Shown: positions 27,013 through 35,689 of the stretch, one piece after another
Position numbering within the stretch: the first letter of the stretch is position 1
Layout of the letters: each line of letters opens with the position of its first letter
NCBI GenBank assembly: GCA_019358945.1
Contig: JAHHIE010000020.1
Coordinates: 1-64,000, forward strand
Reading direction: 5' to 3'
DNA: 64,000 nucleotides
DNA from: Stenomitos rutilans HA7619-LM2
GTDB taxonomy: Bacteria > Cyanobacteriota > Cyanobacteriia > Leptolyngbyales > Leptolyngbyaceae
Notes under the pieces: model-generated
Told to the model about the DNA's origin: nothing
The model's database searches: none
What the model saw: only the letters and a program-made list of their open reading frames with translations
Translations under genes and position numbers: made by a program

Positions 27013-27046
27013 AAACGAACACACTTAAACGGAATCGACTGGAGGA

Positions 27047-27078
27047 GCTGACCGCTAACCGCTGAAAGCTGACCGCTC
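27047..27078. repeat. STRR-like heptamer repeat
   Basis: Four CTGACCG/CTAACCG/CTGAAAG-type heptamers sit downstream of the RHH-TOBE regulator gene, in the same family as the copies near 4513 and 5759. Confidence 0.6.
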
Positions 27079-27109
27079 TGAACACATCAGTTCCATTACA
27101 AGTTTCTAC

Positions 27110-27541
27110 TTATTCGATCGCGATGACAACGTCGCTGGATTTTATGACCGCGTATGCAACGTTGCCCTCTGCCAGTTCTAACGTCTCAGCAGACGTGGTT
27201 GTAATAATGGATGTGAGTTCGACGGCATGCACAATTTCCAACGTCACTTCCGTATTGACCGAGCCTTTGATGATGTGTTTAACCCTGCCCTCTAAAACGT
27301 TGCGAGAACTAACTTTAAAGGGTCGTTTGGGTAGAGCGCGGGGCTGCGGTTCACTGGTTTCTGGAAGCGGCACGTTGACAGGCTGTTCTGGTTGAGCTGT
27401 GGTGTCATCCCTTAAGCCTCGCAACATCTCCCGCAGGACTTCTGTCTTCGTGCGCTGAGACTGCTGACAAATTGTCTCCAACAGTTGACGCTCTTCTTCA
27501 GAAGCCTGGAATGTAATCCATCCCTGGTCTTTTCTAGGCAT
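27110..27541 (-). CDS. RHH-TOBE fusion: putative molybdate-sensing transcriptional regulator
   Basis: 143 residues in three parts. Residues 1-45 (WITFQASEEERQLLETICQQ followed by TKTEVLREMLRGLR) look like a ribbon-helix-helix DNA-binding domain. Residues about 46-76 are a Pro/Glu linker. Residues 77-143 are a clear Mop/TOBE molybdate-binding domain (SSRNVLEGRVKHIIKGSVNT and VITTTSAETLELAEG-like pattern). The familiar ModE has a winged-helix plus TOBE; here the DNA-binding part is RHH. It is divergent from modA with an 89-bp gap full of ACCAACT half-sites, so it probably represses the island when molybdate (or tungstate) is plentiful. The ligand and DNA target are inferences. Confidence 0.82.
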   Translation of the reverse strand: MPRKDQGWITFQASEEERQLLETICQQSQRTKTEVLREMLRGLRDDTTAQPEQPVNVPLPETSEPQPRALPKRPFKVSSRNVLEGRVKHIIKGSVNTEVTLEIVHAVELTSIITTTSAETLELAEGNVAYAVIKSSDVVIAIE

Positions 27542-27547
27542 TTTATT

Positions 27548-27595
27548 ACCAACTAAGTTGGAAAAACTGGCTAAATTGGTATGATTTTACCAACT
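27548..27595. promoter_or_regulatory. Candidate operator cluster and modA promoter
   Basis: Four half-sites lie in 48 bp: ACCAACT (27548-27554), AGTTGGA (27556-27562), AATTGGT (27574-27580), ACCAACT (27589-27595). The first pair forms the palindrome CCAACTAAGTTGG. A plausible modA promoter TTGGAA (27558-27563), 16 bp, TATGAT (27580-27585) is overlapped by them, so bound protein would block RNA polymerase. The second ACCAACT lies just downstream of the -10 box. Confidence 0.6.
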
Positions 27596-27630
27596 CTAGC
27601 CGTTAAGCTTTTTATTCCAGTGAGGATTAT

Positions 27631-28422
27631 ATGAGACATAAGCAGTTTTTGATTTTTCTGCCTGTAGCGCTAATCAGTTTTTTCCTGGTGCTTGCTTTGC
27701 AGCTAGTACCCCCTGTGCCCGTTCAAGCCACTACTCCACTACTGGTTTCTGCGGCTGCTAGCCTAAAAGACGTGCTGGAAGACGTTAAGCCGCTGTATCA
27801 AAAGAGCCATGCTGATGTGAGTCTAGCGTTCAACTTTGGGGCATCGGGTGCGTTATTACAGCAGATTGAACAAGGCGCGCCTGCCGATGTGTTTATTTCA
27901 GCTGGGAAGCGTCAGATGGATACGCTCGATCAACAGGGAGCGATCGCTCCTGGCACCCGTACCAACCTTGCAAACAATAAGTTGGTCTTAATTGTGCCTA
28001 AAGATTCCAGAGGTGTAACCAGCTTCAATAGTTTGCAGCAGCCAGAGATCAAGCGGATTGCCGTTGGTGAACCACGTAGCGTTCCAGCAGGGCAGTATGC
28101 AGAAGAAGTTTTCAAAAAGTTGAACCTGGTGGATGCAGTGAAGCCCAAGTTAGTCTATGCCAACAACGTGCGGCAGGTTCTGGCAGTGGTAGAAAGCGGG
28201 AATGCCGATGTGGGATTGGTTTACCTCACAGATGCCAAAATTTCTAACAGGGTGAGAATCGTTGCTACTGCGGCTGATTCGTACCATTCACCGATCGTCT
28301 ATCCGATGGCAGTGCTGAAGAGGAGCAAAAATATCGCTGCTGCCAAAGCGTTTGTGCAGTACCTCTCTGGCAGTGAAGCAAAAGGTGTTTTAAGAAAGTA
28401 TGGGTTTATTGTGCCGAAGTAG
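27631..28422 (+). CDS. modA: Molybdate ABC transporter substrate-binding protein
   Basis: 263 residues with a signal peptide (MRHKQFLIFLPVALISFFLV, likely cleavage after VQA-like sequence near residue 33). The mature part has the ModA pattern: LLVSAAASLKDVLEDVKPLY, SLAFNFGASGALLQQIEQGAPADVFIS and AGQYAEEVFKKL. These Ser/Ala positions form the oxyanion pocket for molybdate/tungstate. A GAGGA ribosome site precedes the ATG. The membrane and ATPase part (modBC) is not adjacent but lies 5 kb downstream, after the TonB/MbnP/MbnH genes. Confidence 0.95.
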   Translation: MRHKQFLIFLPVALISFFLVLALQLVPPVPVQATTPLLVSAAASLKDVLEDVKPLYQKSHADVSLAFNFGASGALLQQIEQGAPADVFISAGKRQMDTLDQQGAIAPGTRTNLANNKLVLIVPKDSRGVTSFNSLQQPEIKRIAVGEPRSVPAGQYAEEVFKKLNLVDAVKPKLVYANNVRQVLAVVESGNADVGLVYLTDAKISNRVRIVATAADSYHSPIVYPMAVLKRSKNIAAAKAFVQYLSGSEAKGVLRKYGFIVPK

Positions 28423-28629
28423 AGAGGGGGAAGAGGTTGGGAGATGGGGCGGAATAGGAAATGTGTCCCCAATCATACCAATCTAATTTAAGCGGTAAGG
28501 CTGATACTCAAGGTTTTTGAGCTTAATTGATGACGCGCCCTACTTACATAAGCATCTAAACACAGGCATCCAACCTGTGGCAATGAAGAGATACAGAACC
28601 GCTGTCTTTCTCCATCAAGCTTGCTTTAC

Positions 28630-28751
28630 GTGTTTTACAGCGTGTCTTTTGACAGTTGGTTCCATTCTATGCGACACCTCAACAGGAGTGTAAAAAGCTG
28701 CCTGTGCTGATGGCTGCCGCCAGCCATTATCAAGATTTAAAGGTGTGAGGA
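28630..28751 (+). promoter_or_regulatory. 5' leader of the TonB receptor gene, duplicated before modBC
   Basis: Homologous to 33435-33559: TACAGCGTGTCTTTTGACAG/TACAGCGTGTCTTTGACAG, then AGTTGGTTCCA, GGAGTGTAAAAA, CTGTGCTGA and AAAGGTGTGA(G/A)GA before the ATG. Both copies hold a small hairpin at the same place with different sequence: ATGGCT/AGCCAT here and CTGACG/CGTCAG there, suggesting a conserved RNA structure. AGTTGGT (28653-28659) is the complement of the ACCAACT box near modA and overlaps a TTGACA. No known riboswitch class fits. The upstream part of the 28423-28751 gap shows nothing else. Confidence 0.55.
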
Positions 28752-31253
28752 ATGGTGAAGCGTAAGTGGTTCATTTACCTGAGTGTACCAGGGTTATTTT
28801 ACCTGGGCTTTCAACCTGTTAATGCTCAATCTGCTTTAGAAGCGAAGACGACCCAAATTAAACGAGTGAAAGATTTTCCTCGTCCCATAATCAGCGTTCA
28901 ACAGTGGTTGACGCAAGTAACTCCGATCGCAGGCATCGTTCAAATTACAGCAGTAAAGCTAAACCCGACTCAGGATGGTTTGCAAATCGTCCTGGAGACT
29001 AGCGGCGGGGAGCCGTTTCAGGGAACAACGACTGTTCAGAAAAATCGCTTGATTGCTGAAATTTCCAGGGCACAGTTGCAACTGTCAGATGGGAAAGAGT
29101 TTCGCCAGAACAATCCGGCTCCGGGAATTGCGGCAGTGCGTGTGAGCGCGATCGCTGCCAACACTGTACAAGTCGTTATCACTGGCATTGATGGCGCACC
29201 AGAAGGCACAATTCTCAAAAGCCAATCTGGTTTAGTTCTTAGTGTGCTGCCGTTTGAGCCAGAAGAGGAACTGGTAGTGACCGCTCAAAAACGACCGGAA
29301 TCTGCTCAGAATGTGCCGATCAGTTTGACGGCGATTCCTCGACAAACGTTGGAAGATGCTGGCATCAACTCGGTTCGCAAAGTTGCCGCTAATGTCCCAA
29401 ACTTCTTTGCCACATTGGGGCAACGCTCTTTTAATTTTCAAACCATTCGCGGCATCGGCAACAGTAATTATCTCGTGCGGGATGCGATCGGCTTTTACAT
29501 TGATGGCGTTCCCTACGAAAATGTGCATCAGTATTTGCCCGGTGAGCTATTTGATTTAGAGCGGGTAGAAGTGCTACGTGGGCCGCAAGGCACGCTATAT
29601 GGTCGCAGCAGTCAAGCGGGAGTGGTTAATATCATCAGCCGCGCACCCACCAATTTCCCAGAAATTCAAGTCGGTGGTGGTTACGGCAATTTCAACCAGC
29701 GACGGGCAAATCTCTCGCTCAGCGATGCCATTATCAAAGACCAATTGGCCTTTCGGCTGTCTGGTTCTTATAATGCGCGGGATGGTTTCACACGCGATAC
29801 GCTGCTGGGTAAAGATGCTGACGCTCAATCGTCTCTGTTTGGACGCGCCAACCTCGTTTGGACACCGTCTAAGGAATGGAATATTGCCTTTAATGCAAAC
29901 GGTGGCAGTAACCAGGATGGAGATGCCACATTTGTTTTACTCAGCCAGCGCGATCCGTTTAAGGTGCAGCGCAACTTTCCGGGTTCCCTGGATGTGTCGC
30001 TCAATACCCAATCAGTGCGAATTGCCTATGAAGGTGCAGCCGTCAATGTAATCTCAACCACAGCCCACAATCAAACTGATCTTACCTACATCTCAGATAT
30101 TGACTATAGCCCGATCGACCTGCTGCGTGGAGAGTCTAGACAGCCTTCAACGATCTGGAGTCAGGAAATTCGCATCCAGTCACCTGCAACTGCCGATCGC
30201 TTCCGCTGGGTCATTGGAGGTTACTATCAGTCAAGGTCGCTCGATATTCGTTCAAAAACCTTCTACACGCCGTTAGCGGCATCGCTATTCGGCTTGCCTG
30301 GTAGTGGCGTTGGACGACTGACGGGCTTGTATGACCAAACAACGTTTGCTGGCTTTGGACAGATTGATTTCAAGCCGATCGATCCGCTCACGTTAACAGC
30401 AGGGTTGCGCTACGAAACCTTTGGCGATCGCTTGAGTCGCTCAAACACCTTTGAATCTTCTGGGTTAGGTGAGGTTCCCATTGGCCCAACCGTCAACAAT
30501 TCTGAAATTAATGGGGATGTTGTGCTGCCTCGATTGGCGGTGCAGTATCGCTTTAGTCCCACAGTCATGGCCTATGGCAGTGTGGCGCGGGGGTATAAAC
30601 CAGGAAGCCAAAATTATGGATCGGATGATCTGACCCAGTTTGTAGTGCGCCCAGAAAAAACCTGGAGCTATGAGTTGGGTGTAAAAACTAATTGGCTTGA
30701 CAATCGCTTCACGGCAAATGTAGCGGTGTTTTGGAGTGACATTGATGACTATCAACTGCTCCTACCCGACGAGTTTGGCTTCGCCTTTGTAAGTACGAAC
30801 GGAGGAGTTAGAACCCGTGGATTTGAACTAGAGCTAGCCGCAAAACCGTTTCAAGGCTTTGAGGTGAACGCTGGCTTTGGCTACACTAATGCAAAGTTTA
30901 CTCAGTATCGCAACCCTTTCACAGGAGAGAACTTCAGAGGTAATCGTCTCACCTACGCACCCGACTATACGCTAAATTTGGGTGTGCAGTACCGCAACAG
31001 CGGCTTCTTTGGCAGGGTTGATTTGCAAGGGTTGGGGACTTACTTTTTTGATGATGCCAACACCATTAAGCAGCCGCCGTTTGCTTTAGTGAATGCTCGC
31101 ATTGGGTACGAATGGAAAAGCGTAGGAATTTACTTCTACGTTGATAATCTCTTTAACAAGGAGTACGTTACAGCGGCATTTCGTCCTCCCGAAACATTAG
31201 CATCCTTTGGCGATCGCCGGACCTTTGGCTTTCAGGTGCAAGCGAAGTTTTAG
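28752..31253 (+). CDS. AMIN-domain TonB-dependent outer-membrane receptor
   Basis: 833 residues with a signal peptide ending around VNAQ (residue 25). Residues about 62-166 are an AMIN domain (ITAVKLNPTQDGLQIVLETS), as in many cyanobacterial receptors. The TonB box is at about 173-178 (ELVVTA), the plug follows (DAIGFYIDGVPYENVHQYLP, RVEVLRGPQGTLYGR), and a 22-strand barrel ends in RRTFGFQVQAKF. It binds a scarce substrate and imports it to the periplasm using TonB energy. Its neighbours modA, MbnP/MbnH and modBC suggest a metal or metal-chelate substrate (inference). The ribosome site GAGGA touches the ATG; a GTG three bases later is possible. Confidence 0.9.
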   Translation: MVKRKWFIYLSVPGLFYLGFQPVNAQSALEAKTTQIKRVKDFPRPIISVQQWLTQVTPIAGIVQITAVKLNPTQDGLQIVLETSGGEPFQGTTTVQKNRLIAEISRAQLQLSDGKEFRQNNPAPGIAAVRVSAIAANTVQVVITGIDGAPEGTILKSQSGLVLSVLPFEPEEELVVTAQKRPESAQNVPISLTAIPRQTLEDAGINSVRKVAANVPNFFATLGQRSFNFQTIRGIGNSNYLVRDAIGFYIDGVPYENVHQYLPGELFDLERVEVLRGPQGTLYGRSSQAGVVNIISRAPTNFPEIQVGGGYGNFNQRRANLSLSDAIIKDQLAFRLSGSYNARDGFTRDTLLGKDADAQSSLFGRANLVWTPSKEWNIAFNANGGSNQDGDATFVLLSQRDPFKVQRNFPGSLDVSLNTQSVRIAYEGAAVNVISTTAHNQTDLTYISDIDYSPIDLLRGESRQPSTIWSQEIRIQSPATADRFRWVIGGYYQSRSLDIRSKTFYTPLAASLFGLPGSGVGRLTGLYDQTTFAGFGQIDFKPIDPLTLTAGLRYETFGDRLSRSNTFESSGLGEVPIGPTVNNSEINGDVVLPRLAVQYRFSPTVMAYGSVARGYKPGSQNYGSDDLTQFVVRPEKTWSYELGVKTNWLDNRFTANVAVFWSDIDDYQLLLPDEFGFAFVSTNGGVRTRGFELELAAKPFQGFEVNAGFGYTNAKFTQYRNPFTGENFRGNRLTYAPDYTLNLGVQYRNSGFFGRVDLQGLGTYFFDDANTIKQPPFALVNARIGYEWKSVGIYFYVDNLFNKEYVTAAFRPPETLASFGDRRTFGFQVQAKF

Positions 31254-31306
31254 CATTCAACATCCTATCATTGACCGAGGCAACCCTATTGTTTAACTCT
31301 GCAACT

Positions 31307-32200
31307 ATGAAACTGACGCTTGAATCATCGCTCATCGCTCTCATGCCGCTTCTGACAAGCCTATTAGGCGCGATCGTCCAACCTGCAATGGCAGCCGAAA
31401 CTCAATCGGTAACAATTCGGTTTGCAGCTAAAGTAAAAAATCAACCTTTTTCCTGTCAGGCGACTTATCAATTGGGTAAGCCTGCCGTAAATCAGGTCGC
31501 GTCTGACTTCCGGTTTTATGTTTCAGAGGTCGCACTGATTGATGCTACTGGAAAAGCAGTTCCTATCACATTAGAACAGGATGGCAAGTGGCAGTATCAG
31601 AACACTGCGCTACTGGATTTTGAAGATAAGACAGGAGCCTGTGCCAATGGGACGGTTGAAACCCGCGATCGCATTATCGGCACTATTCCTAAAGGCAACT
31701 ACACTGGATTAAAATTCACCCTCGGAGTGCCATCTAATCTGAACCATGAAGATTCTGCCCTGGCTCCATCGCCCCTTAACTTGACTGGGCTGTGGTGGAA
31801 CTGGCAGTTTGGCTATAAATTTGCCCGCATTGATTTGCAAAGTCCAGCAATGGCTTCAATGGGTAAACAAAAGCATCAGGGACATGGCGACTCGATCGGC
31901 TTTCCCATTCATTTAGGCAGCACCGGATGTGAGGGTGGCGCTGCCAGCGAAAAAACCACTGCCTGTCGCCATTCCAACCGAGCAACCGTTACCTTAATGC
32001 GCTTTGATTCGACAAAAAATACAGTCGTAGCCGATTTGGCACGACTAACGGCTAATACCGATTTGAGCCAAAAACAACCCAATGCCGTGGGATGTATGTC
32101 TGAGCCTAATAACAAAGGTTGTATCGGCATTATGGCAAATCTTGGGTTACCCTTTATGGGTAAATCTACAGCAAAGCAAACATTCTTTCGGGTTGAGTAG
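31307..32200 (+). CDS. MbnP-like periplasmic metal-binding protein (four-Cys 'metallo-mystery pair' family)
   Basis: 297 residues from the ATG at 31307, with a signal peptide cleaved after QPAMA (residue 29). Six cysteines in the mature part (50, 112, 208, 220, 263, 272) and the segment GLWWNWQFGYKF (162-172) match the MbnP family, in which one tryptophan is oxidised to kynurenine by the partner di-heme enzyme MbnH to make a copper site. The stop codon overlaps the GTG of the MbnH-like gene by one base, so the pair is translationally coupled. An in-frame TTG at 31271 would add 12 non-signal residues. Copper as ligand is known for methanotroph MbnP; here it is inferred. Confidence 0.85.
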   Translation: MKLTLESSLIALMPLLTSLLGAIVQPAMAAETQSVTIRFAAKVKNQPFSCQATYQLGKPAVNQVASDFRFYVSEVALIDATGKAVPITLEQDGKWQYQNTALLDFEDKTGACANGTVETRDRIIGTIPKGNYTGLKFTLGVPSNLNHEDSALAPSPLNLTGLWWNWQFGYKFARIDLQSPAMASMGKQKHQGHGDSIGFPIHLGSTGCEGGAASEKTTACRHSNRATVTLMRFDSTKNTVVADLARLTANTDLSQKQPNAVGCMSEPNNKGCIGIMANLGLPFMGKSTAKQTFFRVE

Positions 32201-33378
32201 TGGCATTGAAAGGAAAACGAAAATTCGCACGGGCGATCGCGCTAGTGTTATCGTTTCTGCTTGCGATCGGGCTAAGCAAAGCATTTGCGGCATCCAGTCC
32301 ACCCTCAACTTATGAATGGAATCTGCCTGCCAATTTACCCAGACCGATCGTACCTGCTGATAACCCAATCACCCCTGAAAAGGTCGAATTGGGGCGGTAT
32401 CTGTTTTACGAGAAGCGGCTTTCAATCACAGGAAACTACTCCTGTGCATCCTGTCATGAGCAAAAACGTGCCTTTACCGACGGCAAACCCGTTGGCATCG
32501 GTGCGACTGGAGAAAAGCATCCCCGTAACTCCATGAGTTTGGCGAACATCGCCTATAACTCCGTACTGACCTGGGCAAACCCCCTGATGACAAGGCTAGA
32601 ATCTCAAGCACTCGTGCCGATGTTTGGCGAACATCCCGTCGAACTGGGAATGGTTGGGCGGGAAGAGCAAATGCTTACCATGCTGCGCCAAAGCTCGACT
32701 TACAAAAAACTATTTGCAGCAGCTTTTAGTGCAGAGACAAACGCCATTAATTTGAGTAATCTCACAAAAGCTCTAGCATCCTTTGAGCGTAATTTAATTT
32801 CATTCAACTCGCCTTACGATCGCTATCGGTTTGGTGGTGACAAAAATGCCATTTCTGCCTCTGCAAAACGAGGTGAAACGTTATTCCACAGTGAACGCTT
32901 AGAATGCTTTCATTGTCATGGTGGATTCAACTTTTCAGACTCACTCAAGCATGATCGTTTAGCCTTCACTGAAATTGCTTTTCACAATACTGGTCTTTAC
33001 AACATCGATGGTAAAGGTGCTTTTCCATCCAATAACACCGGAGTCTATGAAATCACTCAACAACCCATTGATATGGGACGTTTCAAAGCACCGACGCTAC
33101 GAAACATTGCCTTGACAGCTCCCTATATGCACGATGGCAGCATTGCCACGCTAGAGGAAGTCATTGACCATTACCGAGCGGGTGGACGCACTGTTCAGGC
33201 TGGAGAGTATGCTGGAATTGGCAGCCAAAACCCATTTAAAAGCCACTTCATTTCTGGGTTCCAAATCATCTCTACAGAGAAACAGGACTTGCTCGCATTT
33301 CTCCACAGCTTGACAGATGAATCGTTTATTCACAATCCAGCATTTAGTGATCCCCATTTCAACAATGTGGTTGATTGA
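32200..33378 (+). CDS. MbnH-like di-heme enzyme (MauG / bacterial cytochrome c peroxidase family)
   Basis: 392 residues with a signal peptide (about 10-31). Two heme c sites are present: CASCH at 82-86 and CFHCH at 236-240. The family motifs ERNLISFNSPYDRYRFGG and TAPYMHDGSIATLEEVIDHY (with the distal-side MHDG) are intact. MbnH enzymes reach a bis-Fe(IV) state and oxidise a Trp of MbnP; the gene order MbnP-MbnH with a TAGTG overlap matches that pairing. The GTG start is forced by the overlap. Alternative: an ordinary MauG-like peroxidase, but the MbnP partner upstream argues against it. Confidence 0.88.
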   Translation: MALKGKRKFARAIALVLSFLLAIGLSKAFAASSPPSTYEWNLPANLPRPIVPADNPITPEKVELGRYLFYEKRLSITGNYSCASCHEQKRAFTDGKPVGIGATGEKHPRNSMSLANIAYNSVLTWANPLMTRLESQALVPMFGEHPVELGMVGREEQMLTMLRQSSTYKKLFAAAFSAETNAINLSNLTKALASFERNLISFNSPYDRYRFGGDKNAISASAKRGETLFHSERLECFHCHGGFNFSDSLKHDRLAFTEIAFHNTGLYNIDGKGAFPSNNTGVYEITQQPIDMGRFKAPTLRNIALTAPYMHDGSIATLEEVIDHYRAGGRTVQAGEYAGIGSQNPFKSHFISGFQIISTEKQDLLAFLHSLTDESFIHNPAFSDPHFNNVVD

Positions 33379-33434
33379 TGGATAAAAGCAAGTATAGGGG
33401 GCGATCGCTGTTGAGTTTGCGATATGTCAGGAAT

Positions 33435-33605
33435 TACACATGTCTTACAGCGTGTCTTTGACAGTTGGTTCCAGTCTTTGCCATATCCCAGTAGGAGTGT
33501 AAAAACTTGACTGTGCTGACGATTACCGTCAGTTGCTGAGGGATTCAAAGGTGTGAAGAATGTTTAACTTCAAGTGGTTCATTCACCTAAATGTATCAGT
33601 TCATA
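33435..33605 (+). pseudogene. Relic: duplicated leader and first codons of the TonB receptor gene
   Basis: Parallel to 28630-28800 over about 165 bp. It retains the leader motifs and an ATG at 33560 giving MFNFKWFIHLNVS, close to the receptor's MVKRKWFIYLSVP. Homology ends near 33602, where the frame continues with unrelated codons to a stop at 33683-33685 that overlaps the modBC start. This indicates that a second receptor copy, or its duplicated front end, was deleted, or that the leader was duplicated to drive modBC. The rest of the 33379-33677 gap is spacer. Confidence 0.7.
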
Positions 33606-33677
33606 GTCCTCCACGGGGACTAAGGGAAATTGCCTTTGCGAGGTACCATGAGGTCTGTTTAAATCAGTGTGAACAGC

Positions 33678-35528
33678 ATGAATGATGCGATCGCAGTGCC
33701 ACTTGACCTGTCTCCACTCTGGATTTCGCTCAAGGTATCGCTGTTGGCAACGGGCTTCACATTCTTTGTGGGTATTGCAGTTGCTTACTGGATGTTGGGC
33801 TATCGCGGCAAGGGGCGATCGTTGCTGGAAGGGCTTTTTGTCTCGCCGCTGATTCTGCCACCGACCGTTGTGGGGTTTCTGCTGCTGTTGCTGTTTGGTA
33901 AGAATGGGCCGGCTGGACAACTGCTCATGTCAGTTGATTTCAGTGTGGTTTTTACGTGGTATGGAGCGGCGATTACGGCAACAGTCGTGTCTTTTCCCCT
34001 GATGTATCGCACAGCATTGGGAGCCTTTGAGCAAATTGATGCCAATCTTTTAGCGGTTGCTCGCACGTTAGGTGCCTCAGAATGGACGGTGTTTCGTTGC
34101 GTGATGCTGCCCCTGGCGCTGCCCGGAGTCATTGCTGGAGCGGTGCTTGCCTTTGCTCGCGCCCTGGGTGAATTTGGTGCCACATTGATGCTGGCAGGTA
34201 ATATTCCTGGTCAGACGCAGACGATTCCAATGGCAATCTACTTTGCGGTGGAAGCAGGTGCTATGCAGGAAGCCTGGTTCTGGGCGATCGTGATCATGCT
34301 CATTTCACTGTCGGGCCTTTTTATGGTCGATTTTTGGCAGGAGCAGCAAAAAAAGCGACGCTTTGCGTTCAAGCTATCAAGTCCAGCGACGATCGCGCGA
34401 ACAGTAACGGTACCTGCCCCGATCGCGTCACCCGAACAGCCAGCAGCTTTCCACAACGGGTTGTCTGGCTTACTGGTCAATATACAAAAGCGGCTGACCC
34501 ATTTCGATTTAGATCTAACCTTTAATGTTGGGACATCTACGCTAGGAATTTTGGGCGGATCGGGGGCGGGCAAAAGTATGTTGCTGCGCTGTCTGGCAGG
34601 GATGGAAAGCCCAACCAAAGGGCAAATTGTTTTGAATGGACGAGTGCTGTTTGACGCCAAACGGGGGATTAACGTTTCCAGCCGCGATCGCCGCATCGGG
34701 TTTCTGGTGCAAAACTATGCGCTGTTTCCCCACATGACAGTGGCAAAAAATATTGCCTTTGGCTTGCCCAAAGCCCTTTCTGCTAGTGAAGCCCAACAGC
34801 GTGTAGAGGCTCAACTGGCAGCGGTGCAGTTGCAGGGTTACGGCGATCGCTATCCCAACCAGCTATCCGGTGGGCAGCAGCAACGGGTTGCGTTAGCGCG
34901 AGCACTGGCGAGTGAACCAGAATTGTTACTGCTGGACGAGCCTTTCTCAGCGCTAGACACACACCTGCGTAGCCAGATGGAACAGGCCATGATTACACGT
35001 CTCCGCAGCTTTCACGGCGTGAGCCTTTTTGTCACTCACAATTTAGAAGAAGCCTATCGAGTCTGTGAGAATCTGCTGGTGCTGGAGCAGGGTCACGCTC
35101 TGGCATATGGTTCCAAATACGATATTTTTGAACGACCGGGGCTGTTGGGCGTGGCTCAGTTAACGGGCTGTAAGAACATTTCGGTTGCAAAGGCGATCGA
35201 TTCACAAACCGTTCTAGCAACCGATTGGGGTTTGTCATTGCAAGTGCTGGCCTTGCCCGATCACCTCGCGTATGTAGGGATTCGTGCTCATCAAATGCGG
35301 TTTGTTGATGCGGTTAATCAGGTCAATACTGTTCCGTGCTGGTTGGTTCTCATTAGCGAAACACCGCATCGCATGACGGTATTTTTGAAATTCAATACCC
35401 AACCCGATCACCCACAGGACTATCATGTGCAGGCAGAAGTGTTTAAGGAAACCTGGGAGTCGCTGAAGCAGAAGCCATTGCCCTGGCTCGTCTACCTCGA
35501 TCCACTCCGACTCATGTTACTAAATTAG
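33678..35528 (+). CDS. modBC: Fused molybdate ABC transporter permease/ATP-binding protein
   Basis: About 616 residues joining ModB and ModC. Residues about 15-225 (numbered from an upstream GTG at 33669) are a five-to-six-span permease with the EAA loop [20 protein letters not shown] and [19 protein letters not shown]. Then a linker, then an ATPase with Walker A GGSGAGKS (296-303), signature [15 protein letters not shown] and Walker [13 protein letters not shown]. The last about 100 residues form a regulatory region. A modBC fusion is known in Anabaena. It serves ModA (27631), although separated from it by the TonB/MbnP/MbnH genes. The ATG at 33678 or the GTG at 33669 could start it. Confidence 0.95.
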   Translation: MNDAIAVPLDLSPLWISLKVSLLATGFTFFVGIAVAYWMLGYRGKGRSLLEGLFVSPLILPPTVVGFLLLLLFGKNGPAGQLLMSVDFSVVFTWYGAAITATVVSFPLMYRTALGAFEQIDANLLAVARTLGASEWTVFRCVMLPLALPGVIAGAVLAFARALGEFGATLMLAGNIPGQTQTIPMAIYFAVEAGAMQEAWFWAIVIMLISLSGLFMVDFWQEQQKKRRFAFKLSSPATIARTVTVPAPIASPEQPAAFHNGLSGLLVNIQKRLTHFDLDLTFNVGTSTLGILGGSGAGKSMLLRCLAGMESPTKGQIVLNGRVLFDAKRGINVSSRDRRIGFLVQNYALFPHMTVAKNIAFGLPKALSASEAQQRVEAQLAAVQLQGYGDRYPNQLSGGQQQRVALARALASEPELLLLDEPFSALDTHLRSQMEQAMITRLRSFHGVSLFVTHNLEEAYRVCENLLVLEQGHALAYGSKYDIFERPGLLGVAQLTGCKNISVAKAIDSQTVLATDWGLSLQVLALPDHLAYVGIRAHQMRFVDAVNQVNTVPCWLVLISETPHRMTVFLKFNTQPDHPQDYHVQAEVFKETWESLKQKPLPWLVYLDPLRLMLLN

Positions 35529-35568
35529 GTAATTCAGATCTTGCACCATTCTCAAGAAAGCATCTTTC

Positions 35569-35670
35569 ATACCAATTTGCATTGAAAATGCGACACATCC
35601 TGTAGGGGCAAGGCACTGCCTTGCCCCTACCCACCGATTGATCTGTAGCCGTCATTCTTTAAATCGGTAT
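35569..35670 (+). repeat. 102-bp MITE-like element, copy B
   Basis: From ATACCAATTT to AAATCGGTAT with the central palindrome TAGGGGCAAGGCA/TGCCTTGCCCCTA. It aligns over its whole length with copy C (43325) and with the reverse complement of copy A (26911). It follows the modBC stop by 41 bp. Confidence 0.88.
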
Positions 35671-35689
35671 CAGTCAGCTCGGCTATCGC

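Noticed and set aside
28423..28751. Cobalamin, Moco or TPP riboswitch before the TonB receptor
   Set aside because: Only weak resemblance (TTGGTTCC); the conserved core motifs of these classes were not found.
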